From contig CAIOAO010000013.1 in assembly GCA_903855985.1 (NCBI GenBank), positions 1 through 64,000 of the forward strand: DNA of 64,000 nucleotides, given 5' to 3'. A program made the position numbers and the translations under genes. Numbering within the stretch: position 1 is the first letter of the stretch; every line of letters begins with the position of its first letter. Below the pieces are notes generated by a model. It was given only the letters and a program-made list of their open reading frames with translations. It did not search any database and was not told the origin of the DNA. This stretch comes from an uncultured Opitutia bacterium (GTDB lineage Bacteria; Verrucomicrobiota; Verrucomicrobiia; Opitutales; Opitutaceae). Positions 38,902 to 48,841 of the stretch are shown in pieces.

Positions 38902-41900
38902 TTATTGCAGGCTGAGGAAGACGCGCGGACCTTTGTTTGTCTTCGTGGCGTCCTTGCTCGCGGAGAGAAACAGGCGCTCGGTGCCAATGTGGCCGACCGT
39001 GATCAGCTGGTCCCGCACCCGCTGGGCGCGGGCGGTGGCGAGGGCGCGCAGATCGTTGTCATCCACGGGCATCGCCTCCGCGAGCCGCCCGGTCATCTCG
39101 GCCAGCGGCAGTCCGGTCTGGGCCGCGACCTCGAGCGCTTGCTCCCGCTCGGCGGCGCGCTGGGCCTCGGCCTTCTTCGCCGCGCTCCTTTCCCGCGGCC
39201 CCGAAAAGGTGATGATGTTGACCACCCGTTTGAACAACCCGGGCGGCGGGGGCGGCGGCGCGGCGGCAACCACCGGCGCCTCGGCGAGCGGCGCGCCGAA
39301 CTTCGTACCGGGTGGGAATTTCTCGTTGAAGAGCTTTCGGATCATCGCGGCTTCATCCTCCGGTGATATGACCAGCTGGTCCGGCGGCAGGAGGTTCGGA
39401 TTGGCCGCCCGCTGCGCCTCCCAAACCTGACGGCGGACCAGGCTGGCCAGCTTCGTGCGCTTCAGCACAAAGGTGTCGGCGGCGGCATCATAGCCACCCT
39501 CGATGCCCAGGCTGAGGGCGGGCCGGTTCGTGAGCGCCTTGATCAGGATGTCGAGCTTCGGCAGTTCCGCCGCCTGCAGGTCGCTGGTCCCGGGCAGGAA
39601 CTCCTGGAACGCCAGCTCGTCGCCGCCACCGCCGAACATCGAGCCGAGCAGGGAGAACGGCGAGGTGGCGGCCTTCGTGAGCAGGTTGACGATCACGCGC
39701 ATCACGACCTTGCCGTAGCGGAAATTGGGGTCGTCCAGGTTGCCCTGCACCGGGAGATCGATGACGATCCGTCCGTCGCCGTCCTTCAGCAGCGCCACGC
39801 CCAGGCGCACGGGCAGGCCCGTCGCCTCCGGGCTGTTCGTCGCGCCGCCAAACGTGAACTGGTTCAGCGTGACGACGGTGGTCGAGTCGAGCTTCCGGTC
39901 CGCGACCGTGACCTTCGTGTCCACCACGAGCTGGCCGCGCGCGAGCTCGTAGCCGGCGAATTTTCCCGTGTACGGGCTGATCGGCAGCAGATCCACGTTC
40001 TTGAAGTCAATCTTGAGGTCGATCGAGCGCACCGCGCCGAACGGGTCGAGCTTACCGCTGACCGCCACCAGTCCGGCGCCGTTCACCGTGCCCTTGAGCT
40101 CCAATTCGGCCTTGGCCGGGTTTTCCGACGACAGGCCGGAGATGCTGCCGCCAAACTGGGTGATCGCCAGCTGGACGTTGGGTTGGATGGCCCGGTCGGA
40201 AAAACTGAAGTCTCCGCCGGTGATGACAACCTTGCCCACCTCGATCTTGGGTTCCGCCTGGGCGGGAACCGCGGGCGCCGGGATCGTGACGGTGACCACG
40301 GGAGCGGCCGGGGTGGTTTGAGCCGGTGCCGATGCGAGGGGCCGGAGTGCGGCCAGAAGGTTGATGTGTTTGTCCGCCTCCTTCAGCTGCTCCAGGTAGG
40401 GCTTGGCGGGATCGCCGCTGATGATGATCCGCGCATAGGGCGAGGTTACGGTCACCGCGTCGAGGGAAACGGCGAGTTGCGGGCTCGTACCGGCCTTGAG
40501 GCCCTGGAGCGTGAGTCCGGCAAACCCGGCGAGCGGCTCGCTGTTCAGCCCGTCCACCAGCCCGAATTTATCCACCGCAATGTCGCCCGCGAACGTGATC
40601 GCCGGCATTCCGCCCGCGGCGGGCAACGCGGCCGACACGGTGTTCGCGGTGGTGACGGTGCCCGAGGTGATGCGGGCGTTGACGAATTGCTCGAGGTACG
40701 GGCTGAGCGGCAGGATCGCCAGGGCGGTGACGTCGCTCTTCAGGTTGGCGGTGATTTCCGGTTTGAGCGTGACGCTGCCCGACACGTTGACCGTGCCCTG
40801 CGGCGCCCAGGCAAACGAGAGTTCCAGCGGCATCACAGCCCCCGGGGCAAGCGTGGCGTTCTTCAGCGAGAACTGCAGGTCGCTCAACCCGAGCTGCGCC
40901 GGCCGCGGCGCGGCGTTGTCGGTGACGTCGATCTTGAAATTTTTCACCGTGACCACGCCCACCGTGGCATCCGGGAGCGCCGCCGGGGCGGCGGGCGTCG
41001 CGGGCGGGGTGGAAACCGGCCCGGGCTCGGGCAGCAGCATTGTCAGCAGGTTCAGCGATCCATCCTTTTCGCGCCGGACCGCGACATGACCGCCGGTGAC
41101 GGTGACGCTCGCCACCCTGGCCTTGAGCGTCACGGCATCGGCATCAATGCCCATGACATCCAGCACCGGCAGCTCGACCGCCGGCTCGCCGTTGGCGCGT
41201 TCGTTGAGCTGCAGCTCGCGCAGGTGGACCTCCCCGGCCGCGAGTTTCATCGTGAGTTTATTCGGCTGCCAGCCGGCCTCGTAGCGACCGCTCACGGTCA
41301 GTTTGCCGGCGGTGAGGTCGGCGCGGATCTTGTCGGCAAAATACGGCGCATATTTTTTCAGGATGAGGTTCTCGAGGGCAAATTCGCCGTGCGATTCCAG
41401 CGGGCTGGCGGACAGCGTGCCACTCCAGGTGAGTTTCTCGCCGGCTTCCGTCGTCGCCGCGAACTGGTAGGGCGCGCCGCTCGAGCCCACCGTGCGGAAC
41501 TGGGACAGGGCAAAGGTCACCGGGCCCAGCTCCGTCTGAAACGGCTGGGACCGGGAGAGGTCCTTGAATTCCAGGCGGGCGGAATTCACCGTGAGGCTGC
41601 CCACCCGGATCGGGCGCATCGGCTTCGGCGGCGGCGCGCCGGCCGGGACGGCGGCGAGTGCGGTCGCCTTGGCGATCACGTCGGCAAAATTCAGCGCGCC
41701 ATTGGGCAGGATCTCGACGCCGAGGTGGGCGCCGTCGAGCTCGATATCACTCACCACCCATTCCCCGAAGAGCGAGCCGAGGACGTCCACGTTCACGTAC
41801 AGCCGGTCCCAGCCGAGGAAGGAGCCGGTGCCGTCCTTGAGCTCGATGTTGAACTGCTCGATCGTCATCGAGACCGCGTAGGGATTCATCCGGATCTTCC

Positions 41901-42054
41901 CGATCGTCACCTTGCGGCCCAGCTCGGCGGAAATGCGCTGCTCGGCCTGCGCCTTGACGATGGGCGGCAGGATGAAAAATCCCGTCACGGTGAACAGCCC
42001 AAGGACGATGGCCGCCGCGATCAACCAGCGGCGCTGACGCGGAGAAGGTTTCAT
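38902..42054 (-). CDS. DUF748/AsmA-like envelope protein
   Basis: The 1050-residue product has a single N-terminal membrane helix (about 10-31) and then repeating beta-rich blocks typical of DUF748. The opening VTIGKIRMNPYAVSMTIEQF is the family signature, and the C-terminal end RAQRVRDQLITVGHIGTERL resembles OmpA-like peptidoglycan-binding tails. AsmA/DUF748 proteins are thought to be bridges for lipid transport or assembly between the membranes. The mid-section is long Pro/Ala-rich linkers (about 340-360, 585-620). Confidence 0.88.
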   Translation of the reverse strand: MKPSPRQRRWLIAAAIVLGLFTVTGFFILPPIVKAQAEQRISAELGRKVTIGKIRMNPYAVSMTIEQFNIELKDGTGSFLGWDRLYVNVDVLGSLFGEWVVSDIELDGAHLGVEILPNGALNFADVIAKATALAAVPAGAPPPKPMRPIRVGSLTVNSARLEFKDLSRSQPFQTELGPVTFALSQFRTVGSSGAPYQFAATTEAGEKLTWSGTLSASPLESHGEFALENLILKKYAPYFADKIRADLTAGKLTVSGRYEAGWQPNKLTMKLAAGEVHLRELQLNERANGEPAVELPVLDVMGIDADAVTLKARVASVTVTGGHVAVRREKDGSLNLLTMLLPEPGPVSTPPATPAAPAALPDATVGVVTVKNFKIDVTDNAAPRPAQLGLSDLQFSLKNATLAPGAVMPLELSFAWAPQGTVNVSGSVTLKPEITANLKSDVTALAILPLSPYLEQFVNARITSGTVTTANTVSAALPAAGGMPAITFAGDIAVDKFGLVDGLNSEPLAGFAGLTLQGLKAGTSPQLAVSLDAVTVTSPYARIIISGDPAKPYLEQLKEADKHINLLAALRPLASAPAQTTPAAPVVTVTIPAPAVPAQAEPKIEVGKVVITGGDFSFSDRAIQPNVQLAITQFGGSISGLSSENPAKAELELKGTVNGAGLVAVSGKLDPFGAVRSIDLKIDFKNVDLLPISPYTGKFAGYELARGQLVVDTKVTVADRKLDSTTVVTLNQFTFGGATNSPEATGLPVRLGVALLKDGDGRIVIDLPVQGNLDDPNFRYGKVVMRVIVNLLTKAATSPFSLLGSMFGGGGDELAFQEFLPGTSDLQAAELPKLDILIKALTNRPALSLGIEGGYDAAADTFVLKRTKLASLVRRQVWEAQRAANPNLLPPDQLVISPEDEAAMIRKLFNEKFPPGTKFGAPLAEAPVVAAAPPPPPPGLFKRVVNIITFSGPRERSAAKKAEAQRAAEREQALEVAAQTGLPLAEMTGRLAEAMPVDDNDLRALATARAQRVRDQLITVGHIGTERLFLSASKDATKTNKGPRVFLSLQ

Positions 42055-42104
42055 GCCGGAAACATGCGCGATGTGCGGGTCGCGGCAACCCCGCAGCAGA
42101 AAAA

Positions 42105-42581
42105 TTACTTCAGCGCGGCCAGCACTTTCCGCAGCTGCGCGGCGTGGTCCGCCGTGTCCACTTTTTCCACCACGGCGAGCACCGTGCCATCGCGGTCCAG
42201 CACATAGGCGGCGCGCGCCGGGCCGCGGAACTTCCGGCCGTACATTGATTTCTCGACCACGGAGTCCGCCGCCTGGGCGAACAAATCCTCCGGATCACTG
42301 GCCAGCGTGTAACTGATCTTTTTCTTCGCCGCGTACTTCGCATGCGAGCCGCAGGTGTCGCGGCTGACCGCGATCAGGTTGTACCCGGCGCGGGAAAATT
42401 CCGCCGCATGCGCCGCCAGGCTGTCATTCTGACGGTCGCAGCCCGGTGTATTATTACGCATGTAGACCGACACAATGGTGCGCCGGGTAAGCAGGTCGGC
42501 AAAGCCCGCGGTTGTGGCCTCGCCGTCACGGAAGACCTTGAGCTGGAATTGGGTATCAATCTTTTGACCGGCGAAAATCAT
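42105..42581 (-). CDS. Peroxiredoxin (Bcp/PrxQ-like)
   Basis: The 158-residue thioredoxin-fold protein has the peroxidatic Cys in NNTPGCDRQNDSL (Cys48). A resolving Cys may be Cys77 in RDTCGSHAKYA. The spacing TPGC with five or more residues to the next acidic stretch matches PrxQ/Bcp. It reduces hydroperoxides using thioredoxin. It is divergent from the thioesterase gene with a gap of about 100 b. Confidence 0.85.
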   Translation of the reverse strand: MIFAGQKIDTQFQLKVFRDGEATTAGFADLLTRRTIVSVYMRNNTPGCDRQNDSLAAHAAEFSRAGYNLIAVSRDTCGSHAKYAAKKKISYTLASDPEDLFAQAADSVVEKSMYGRKFRGPARAAYVLDRDGTVLAVVEKVDTADHAAQLRKVLAALK

Positions 42582-42679
42582 GGTTTAGGAATGAGCCCGG
42601 CCGCCCCCGCAGGTCAAGCCGGGCGAGGCTGGCTACTATCGTGTCTTCGGACCGCACGGGCTTTGACGTGGACCGATTA

Positions 42680-43162
42680 ATGCTCCAACGTCCGCCACGA
42701 ATGAAACCGGTCAAGGTCCCCGCTCTGGAGCTTTTCCTGCACGAGATGATCCCGCTCGCGAAGGCGATGGGCGTCGGCGTGGAGGTCAGCGATGATCGCG
42801 CGCTGGTCCTGACCGCCCCCAAGGAGCAGAACAAGAATTCGCTCAACACCGCTTTTGGCGGCAGCCTCGTTTCCCTCGCCACCCTCGCCGGCTACGGCGT
42901 CGTGTGGGAGCTGATGCGCAATGAAAAGGGCGCCGACAAACCCATCTGGCACATCGTCGTGAAGGAAAGCCGCGCGGCCTACCGCCGGCCCGTGATCGGC
43001 GACCTGCGCGCCATCTGCGAGCGCCCCGCCCAGGCGGCCATCGCGGAGTTCAAGGAGGCCCTCCACCGTTACGGCAAGGCCAAGCTGAAGCTCAAGGCCT
43101 CCGTGGTCGAGGACGGCGCCGTCGCCGTGGACGTGACCGCCGCCTTCGTGGTGACGAGGTAG
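42680..43162 (+). CDS. Hotdog-fold thioesterase domain protein (YiiD_C-type)
   Basis: From ATG 42680 (MLQRPPRMKPVKV; ATG 42701 also possible) the 160-residue product fits the putative thioesterase family PF09500. The core is LTAPKEQNKNSLNTAFGGSL with an Asn and Gly-Gly-Ser-Leu, and then VVKESRAAYRRPVIGDL. No acetyltransferase half is present, unlike E. coli YiiD. The substrate, presumably an acyl-CoA, cannot be told. Confidence 0.75.
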   Translation: MLQRPPRMKPVKVPALELFLHEMIPLAKAMGVGVEVSDDRALVLTAPKEQNKNSLNTAFGGSLVSLATLAGYGVVWELMRNEKGADKPIWHIVVKESRAAYRRPVIGDLRAICERPAQAAIAEFKEALHRYGKAKLKLKASVVEDGAVAVDVTAAFVVTR

Positions 43163-43253
43163 CTGGAAGCTATAAGCACTCAGCCTTAAGCCAAATGCTT
43201 CGGATGTCTGAAGCTTAAGGCTTATCGCTTACCGCCGCCGCGCTTCGCGCGGC
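43163..43253. repeat. GCCTTAAGC palindromic repeat plus GC hairpin
   Basis: GCCTTAAGC at 43183-43191 pairs perfectly with GCTTAAGGC at 43213-43221, with longer imperfect arms around them. A GCCGCGC-TTC-GCGCGGC hairpin follows at 43237-43253, directly before the dUTPase stop codon. The element fills the whole gap between convergent genes. Confidence 0.8.
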
Positions 43254-43625
43254 TCAGATATGCTTCGAGTCCGACTCGTCCTTTTTGACGTAGCCGGTTT
43301 CCTGGCGCTGGTGGTTCACCGCGTTCTTCTTGAGGTAGGCCTGGTAGACATCGTCGGCCGTCATGCCGAGCGTCTGCGCCAGCGAGACGAGAAAGTGAAA
43401 CAGGTCCACGACCTCGACCTTCGCATTCTGCTCGTCGAACTTCTGGTACTTCGCCCACCATTTCCACGGCACGCTGTCGATCAGCTCGGCCGTCTCCTGC
43501 TGCATGGCGCGCGTGTAGTTGAGGATCCACTTGGCCTTTTCCTCGTCGGTCGGGGGCGGCAGGTTCACGCCAATCCGGGCATTTAAGGCGTTCTGCATGC
43601 GGAAGATTTCCTCGAGTTTGTCCAT
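43254..43625 (-). CDS. Dimeric all-alpha dUTP diphosphatase (PF08761-like)
   Basis: The 123-residue product shows the all-alpha NTP pyrophosphatase motif: QQETAELIDSVPWKWWAKY followed by KVEVVDLFHFLVSLAQTLG, giving the E-x-x-E and E-x-x-D metal ligands. It hydrolyses dUTP or related nucleotides. The C-terminus is short and charged. Confidence 0.85.
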   Translation of the reverse strand: MDKLEEIFRMQNALNARIGVNLPPPTDEEKAKWILNYTRAMQQETAELIDSVPWKWWAKYQKFDEQNAKVEVVDLFHFLVSLAQTLGMTADDVYQAYLKKNAVNHQRQETGYVKKDESDSKHI

Positions 43626-43843
43626 GATGGGCGAGGCTGCGAAGCCCGCCCGGCTCTGGCAAGCCCGCCTTGGTGCGTAAGTTGCGTGCCCAGCCCTAAT
43701 TTGAAGTTGCCCCGGGAGGGCGGTTGGGCGACTTTGAGCCCTTCACGCCCGCGTCGAGCCGCAGTTTCTGCGCTCCGTAGGCTCTCATCAACACATCCGT
43801 TCTGCCGCTTTGCGGCATGAGCGTTCAGGAAAGAAATAACCAC
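43626..43843. other. 218-b gap upstream of the RGG-protein gene
   Basis: No coding signal is visible. It holds a near-perfect stem (AAGTTGCCC at 43704-43712 with GGGCGACTT at 43726-43734) and a small hairpin TGCCGC-TTT-GCGGCA at 43803-43817, about 27 b before the start of the RGG gene. These may be leader elements of a structured 5' UTR; no motif I can name. Confidence 0.4.
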
Positions 43844-45007
43844 ATGTCAGATCCAGTATCGTCCGGCGACCCCCTCGGGGCTTCCGCCGCGACCGCCGCT
43901 TCGGCCTCCCCGGCCGCCGGCACTCCCGCGCCGATCGGTTCGTTCGGCACCGCCAAGGGCTCCGGCCTCCTGCGCGGCAAACGACCCACGCCCGCCGCGG
44001 CTTCCGCCGCCCCGTCCGCCGCTGCCAGCGGCTATCAGCCCAGCACCATCGAGGTCCTCCGGCCTGCGAGCGAGTACAAGAACCCGTTCACGGGCGAGAC
44101 GTCCGTGCCCTCGCCTGTTGTCAACGAGCCTGCCCCGCAGGCCGCTCCTGCTCCTGCCCCGGTTGTCGTGATCGAGCGCGCGCCTGTCGCCGCCCCGGCC
44201 CCGACCCCCGTGGCTCAGCCTGTCGTGGCCTCGGCCCCGGTCGCCGCTCCGGCTCCCGTTGCCGCCTCGACGTCCGAGTCCGAGCTGTTCCCGTTCACGC
44301 CGACCTCGGCGCCCGAGCGGAAACCCGCCGCCCCCGCCGCGAAGGTCGAGCTCAACATCCTCCCCACCGAGGAAGTGAAGCGTCCGGCCGTCAGCTGGGG
44401 TGAAAGCGCCTCCAGCCACAACGGCGACCGCCGCGACGAACGCCCGACGTTCAGCCCCGGCCGCCGCGAAGGCCGCGAGCCCCGTCCGTTCGAGCCGCGG
44501 GAACCGCGCCGCGAACCCGCCGCCGGTGGCGAACGCCCCGAGCGCAGCTCCTCCCCCCGCGACGGTCAGCGTGACGGTCAGCGCGATTTTTCGCGTTCCG
44601 AGCGCCCGGCCCCCGCCGCCGCCCCCGCAAAAAAGTCCGGCGGCTTCTTCGGCTGGCTCAAGAGCCTCTTCTCCGAGAAACCCGCTGCGACCGAGACCCG
44701 GACCGACGGACGCGGTGAGCGCGACGAATTTGGCCGCGACGGCCAGCCCCGGCACAACCGCCGCCGCCACCGCGGCGGACGCGGCCGGGGTGGTTACAAC
44801 GGTGACAACCGTGGCCCGCGCGAACAGCCGCGTGATCCCCGGGATGAACCGTCTTCCCAGGGCGGCGAGCCCCGTGGCGAACACCAGGGCGAACACCGTC
44901 ACGAAGGTGGCGGCGGTCGCCGTCGCAGCCGTGGCGGCCGGGGCCGCAACCGCGATGATCGCGGCGGCCCTCGTCCCGAGGGCCAGCAGGGCGGCGGCGC
45001 GATCTAA
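43844..45007 (+). CDS. Disordered Ala/Pro-rich protein with C-terminal RGG/RG tail
   Basis: From ATG 43844 the product has 387 residues and is largely low-complexity. The N-terminal half (about 1-200) is Ala/Pro/Ser-rich. It is followed by an Arg/Glu/Pro stretch, a short ordered segment KSGGFFGWLKSLFSEKP (about 265-282), and a C-terminal tail with repeated RGG, RGR and GGRGRN units (about 305-387). RGG tails bind RNA in eukaryotes and in some bacterial RNases and helicases. Function here is inferred only from composition. An optimal terminator follows. Confidence 0.7.
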   Translation: MSDPVSSGDPLGASAATAASASPAAGTPAPIGSFGTAKGSGLLRGKRPTPAAASAAPSAAASGYQPSTIEVLRPASEYKNPFTGETSVPSPVVNEPAPQAAPAPAPVVVIERAPVAAPAPTPVAQPVVASAPVAAPAPVAASTSESELFPFTPTSAPERKPAAPAAKVELNILPTEEVKRPAVSWGESASSHNGDRRDERPTFSPGRREGREPRPFEPREPRREPAAGGERPERSSSPRDGQRDGQRDFSRSERPAPAAAPAKKSGGFFGWLKSLFSEKPAATETRTDGRGERDEFGRDGQPRHNRRRHRGGRGRGGYNGDNRGPREQPRDPRDEPSSQGGEPRGEHQGEHRHEGGGGRRRSRGGRGRNRDDRGGPRPEGQQGGGAI

Positions 45008-45034
45008 GCGCCCCACCCGCTCCCATCATTCCAA

Positions 45035-45062
45035 GGCGCCCGCTCACCCGGGCGCCTTTTTT
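45035..45062 (+). terminator. Rho-independent terminator after the RGG-protein gene
   Basis: A perfect 8-bp stem (GGCGCCCG / CGGGCGCC) with a 6-nt loop is followed by six T residues. It lies 27 b after the stop codon and is the clearest terminator in the window. Confidence 0.93.
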
Positions 45063-45084
45063 GTGCCCGGACGGAATTCAGGCC

Positions 45085-45122
45085 ATAAGTCCCATGCGTC
45101 CCATAGGTCCTATCCGTCTTAT
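45085..45122. repeat. Four tandem 9-bp units (ATNNGTCCC)
   Basis: ATAAGTCCC, ATGCGTCCC, ATAGGTCCT and ATCCGTCTT follow each other in the gap before murA. It looks like a decayed tandem of a 9-bp unit. No function can be assigned. Confidence 0.7.
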
Positions 45123-45221
45123 CTCCTCTCGCTCCCGGGAAAAGAATTGCTGCGGCTCTCCCCGCCGCCTCACGGTGATTCAGGCTTTCCACTTTCACCT
45201 TTCCACCTTCAACCTCCCGCA

Positions 45222-46511
45222 ATGCCCGATCTCATCGTCAACGGCGGCAAAGCCCTCTCCGGCACCATCACGCCGTCGGGCAACAAGAACTCCGCGCTGC
45301 CCATCCTCTGCGCCACGCTCCTGACCGACGCGCCTGTGCGGCTGCTGAACGTCCCCGCCATCACCGACGTCGACAAGCTCGTCTCGTTTTTCTCCGAGCA
45401 GGGCTCGAAGATCACCTGGGACAAGGCCACGGGCACGATGACGCTCGACCACTCGTCCTTTGACGGCGCCCGCCTCCAGGGCGAACTGCCGTCCGGCATG
45501 CGTTCGTCCGTGCTGCTGTTCGCCCCGCTGCTCCAGCGTCTGAAGAAGATCGCCATCCCGACCAACGCCAAGGGCTGCTCCCTCGGCATCCGGGAGCTCG
45601 ACCCGCACCTTGAGATCCTCGAAAAACTCGGCGCCCGGATTTCCCACCGGAAGTCGCTGACGATGACGCTCAAGGATCGCTTCCAGGGCGCCCGCCACTG
45701 GCCGGACTACATGTCCGTCACCGCCACGGAGAATTTCGTCATGGCCGCCGCCCTCGCCGAGGGCACCTCCGTCATCATCAACGCCGCCAGCGAGCCGCAC
45801 GTGCAGGACCTCTGTGCCGTCCTCGTCGGCATGGGCGCGAAAATCTCCGGCCTCGGCACCAGCCAGCTCACCGTCGAGGGCGTGAAGCGCCTCAAGGGCG
45901 GCACGTTCACCATCAACACCGACTACCACGAGGTCGTGACCTTTCTCGCCCTCGGCGCCATCACCGGCGGCGAGGTCCGGGTGCGCCACTCGCTGCCGCA
46001 CCACTTCGACCTCATCACGCGCTCGTTCGAGAAGCTCGGCGTCGTCATCGAGCACCAGGGCGACACCGCCATCGTCCGCCGCGGCCAGAAACTCGTCATC
46101 GAGTCGCCCTACACGAGCAACCTCCTCCCGAAGATCGAGGCCGCCCCGTGGCCGTATTTCCCCGTGGACCTGCTGCCGTGCATGATCGCACTGTCGGTCC
46201 GCGCGAAGGGCGCCATCCAGTTTTGGAACAAGGTCTACGAGGGCGGCTTCACCTGGATCCCCGAGCTCTCGAAGTTCGGCGCGCATGTCGTGGTCAGCGA
46301 CCCGCACCGCATCATCGTCTTCGGCGACCGCCCGTTGCGCCCCGCCACCGTGGACGCCCCCTACATCATCCGCGCCGCCGTCGCGCTCTACATGGTCGCC
46401 GCCAGCATCCCGGGCCGCTCGGTCGTGAAAAACGCCGACACCATCAAGCGCGCCCACCCGAACTTCGTCGAAAACCTCCGCAGCCTCGGCGCCGAAGTGG
46501 AGTGGAAGTGA
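45222..46511 (+). CDS. murA: UDP-N-acetylglucosamine 1-carboxyvinyltransferase
   Basis: From ATG 45222 (MPDLIVNGGKALSG) the product has 429 residues. The active-site Cys119 sits in NAKGCSLGIRELDPH, so the fosfomycin target residue is present. The substrate-binding start SGNKNSALPILCA and the C-terminal KRAHPNFVENLRSLGAEVE match MurA. The sequence departs from typical MurA (for example CSLGIRE in place of CAIGARP), suggesting a paralogous or divergent form; EPSP-synthase folds always share this architecture. The track start lies in the RGG gene and is wrong. Confidence 0.87.
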   Translation: MPDLIVNGGKALSGTITPSGNKNSALPILCATLLTDAPVRLLNVPAITDVDKLVSFFSEQGSKITWDKATGTMTLDHSSFDGARLQGELPSGMRSSVLLFAPLLQRLKKIAIPTNAKGCSLGIRELDPHLEILEKLGARISHRKSLTMTLKDRFQGARHWPDYMSVTATENFVMAAALAEGTSVIINAASEPHVQDLCAVLVGMGAKISGLGTSQLTVEGVKRLKGGTFTINTDYHEVVTFLALGAITGGEVRVRHSLPHHFDLITRSFEKLGVVIEHQGDTAIVRRGQKLVIESPYTSNLLPKIEAAPWPYFPVDLLPCMIALSVRAKGAIQFWNKVYEGGFTWIPELSKFGAHVVVSDPHRIIVFGDRPLRPATVDAPYIIRAAVALYMVAASIPGRSVVKNADTIKRAHPNFVENLRSLGAEVEWK

Positions 46512-46519
46512 TTCCGGAT

Positions 46520-46608
46520 TTAACCACGAAGCTCACGAAGCCAGAGAAAAAACAATCTGCGGTCGGATCGAGGATTTCGCTTCGTGACCTTCGTGCCCTT
46601 CGTGGTTA
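46520..46608. repeat. TTAACCACGAAG palindromic repeat, copy 2
   Basis: The left arm begins TTAACCACGAAGCTCACGAA at 46520 and the right arm ends CCTTCGTGGTTAA at 46608. Arms are slightly diverged from the copy at 23217-23303. It occupies nearly the whole murA-ruvB gap. Confidence 0.85.
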
Positions 46609-46620
46609 AAAATAGACCTC

Positions 46621-47661
<1,041 letters not shown>

Positions 47662-47662
47662 G

Positions 47663-48715
47663 TCAGAGCTTGAGCGCGATTTCCTTGCCCTGGGCCGACG
47701 AGGCGTAGATCGCCTCGAGGATGCCGATGACCTTGATCGTCTCGGTCCACGGCACCGGCGAGGGTTTGCCGTTCTGCACGCAGTCCACGAACGCCGCGAT
47801 CTCGTTCCAGTGCGGGTGCGGCACGTGCCCCGGGCTCTTCAGCGTGCCCTGCGCGAACGCGCCGTTCGTCACCGTCGCAAAGTCCGCGCTGGGCCATTTC
47901 AGGCCGCCCTTTTTGCCAAAAATCTGGGCCAGCAGCTCCTCATCCTCGACCTGGTGGCACATCCACGCCGCCTCGAGGAGGAGCGTGGCGCCGTTGTCAA
48001 AGTGCACGATGCCCGTGGCAAAATCCTCGACGGAGTAACGCTCACGGTCCCACTCGCCCCACTGGTTGGGCATGTCGTGGCCCTTGGCGAAGACGGTCTT
48101 CGACGTGCCGGACACGCGCACGGGCTTTGGGAAATCCATCAGCCACAGGCAGAGGTCGAGCGCATGCACGCCGATGTCCATGCACGGGCCGCCGCCGGCG
48201 AGCTTGGCGTCGATGAAACCCGGGGAAGGCGGCAGCCAGGCACGGCGCATCGCGCGGACGCGGGCGTGGTAGGCCTCGCCCATGTTGCCGCCGTCCACCC
48301 AGGCCTTGGCGGCCACCGCGCTCGAGGTGAAGCGCTGGTGCTGCGCGGTCATGAGCTTGAGCTTGTTCTTGTCCGCCAGCTTGCCCATCGCGCGCACCTC
48401 CGCGGTCGAGACCGCCAGGGGTTTTTCGCAGATGACGTTCACCCCGGCGCCCAGCGCGGCGAGGGCGGCAGGCGTGTGCACCTTGTTCGGCGTGCAGATG
48501 TCCACCGCGTCGAGATCGAGCTTCAGCAGGTCGCGGTAGTCGGAGAAGGTCTTCACCCCGCCCGCGGCCGCCGCGGCCTTGGCCGCCGTGGCCTCCGAAA
48601 CGTCGGCGATGCCGACGATTTCGACGTCCGGAAGATTCTTCCAGCCGGGGATGTGCACGGCCTGGGCGATGCCGCCCCCGCCGATGAGACCAACGCGGAA
48701 TTTACGGGATTTCAT
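47663..48715 (-). CDS. Gfo/Idh/MocA-family oxidoreductase
   Basis: From ATG 48715 (MKSRKFRVGLIGGGGIAQ) the product has 350 residues. The Rossmann loop GLIGGGGIAQ (about 9-18) binds NAD(P), and the family Lys-Pro motif CEKPLAVS is at about 95-102. HGR-like catalytic segments include MDIGVHALDLCLWLM. It oxidises or isomerises a sugar-like substrate that cannot be named. The 563-residue track ORF begins 213 codons too early. Confidence 0.88.
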   Translation of the reverse strand: MKSRKFRVGLIGGGGIAQAVHIPGWKNLPDVEIVGIADVSEATAAKAAAAAGGVKTFSDYRDLLKLDLDAVDICTPNKVHTPAALAALGAGVNVICEKPLAVSTAEVRAMGKLADKNKLKLMTAQHQRFTSSAVAAKAWVDGGNMGEAYHARVRAMRRAWLPPSPGFIDAKLAGGGPCMDIGVHALDLCLWLMDFPKPVRVSGTSKTVFAKGHDMPNQWGEWDRERYSVEDFATGIVHFDNGATLLLEAAWMCHQVEDEELLAQIFGKKGGLKWPSADFATVTNGAFAQGTLKSPGHVPHPHWNEIAAFVDCVQNGKPSPVPWTETIKVIGILEAIYASSAQGKEIALKL

Positions 48716-48841
48716 AAGGTAAGCGGGGCAAGCGATGCCGACCGCGCGGCCCGCGACAACATCAAATCGTCCCGGGCGGGTTGGAACTTTCAACTCCCGT
48801 CCCGCCGGTGAATCTGCCTTGGCTTCGCCGGGACGGCGTTT

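Noticed and set aside
38902-42207. Large plus-strand ORFs opposite the DUF748 gene (for example 40183-42207)
   Set aside because: They are Arg/Gly-rich antisense frames. The minus-strand gene has a membrane helix, family signature and neighbours in phase.
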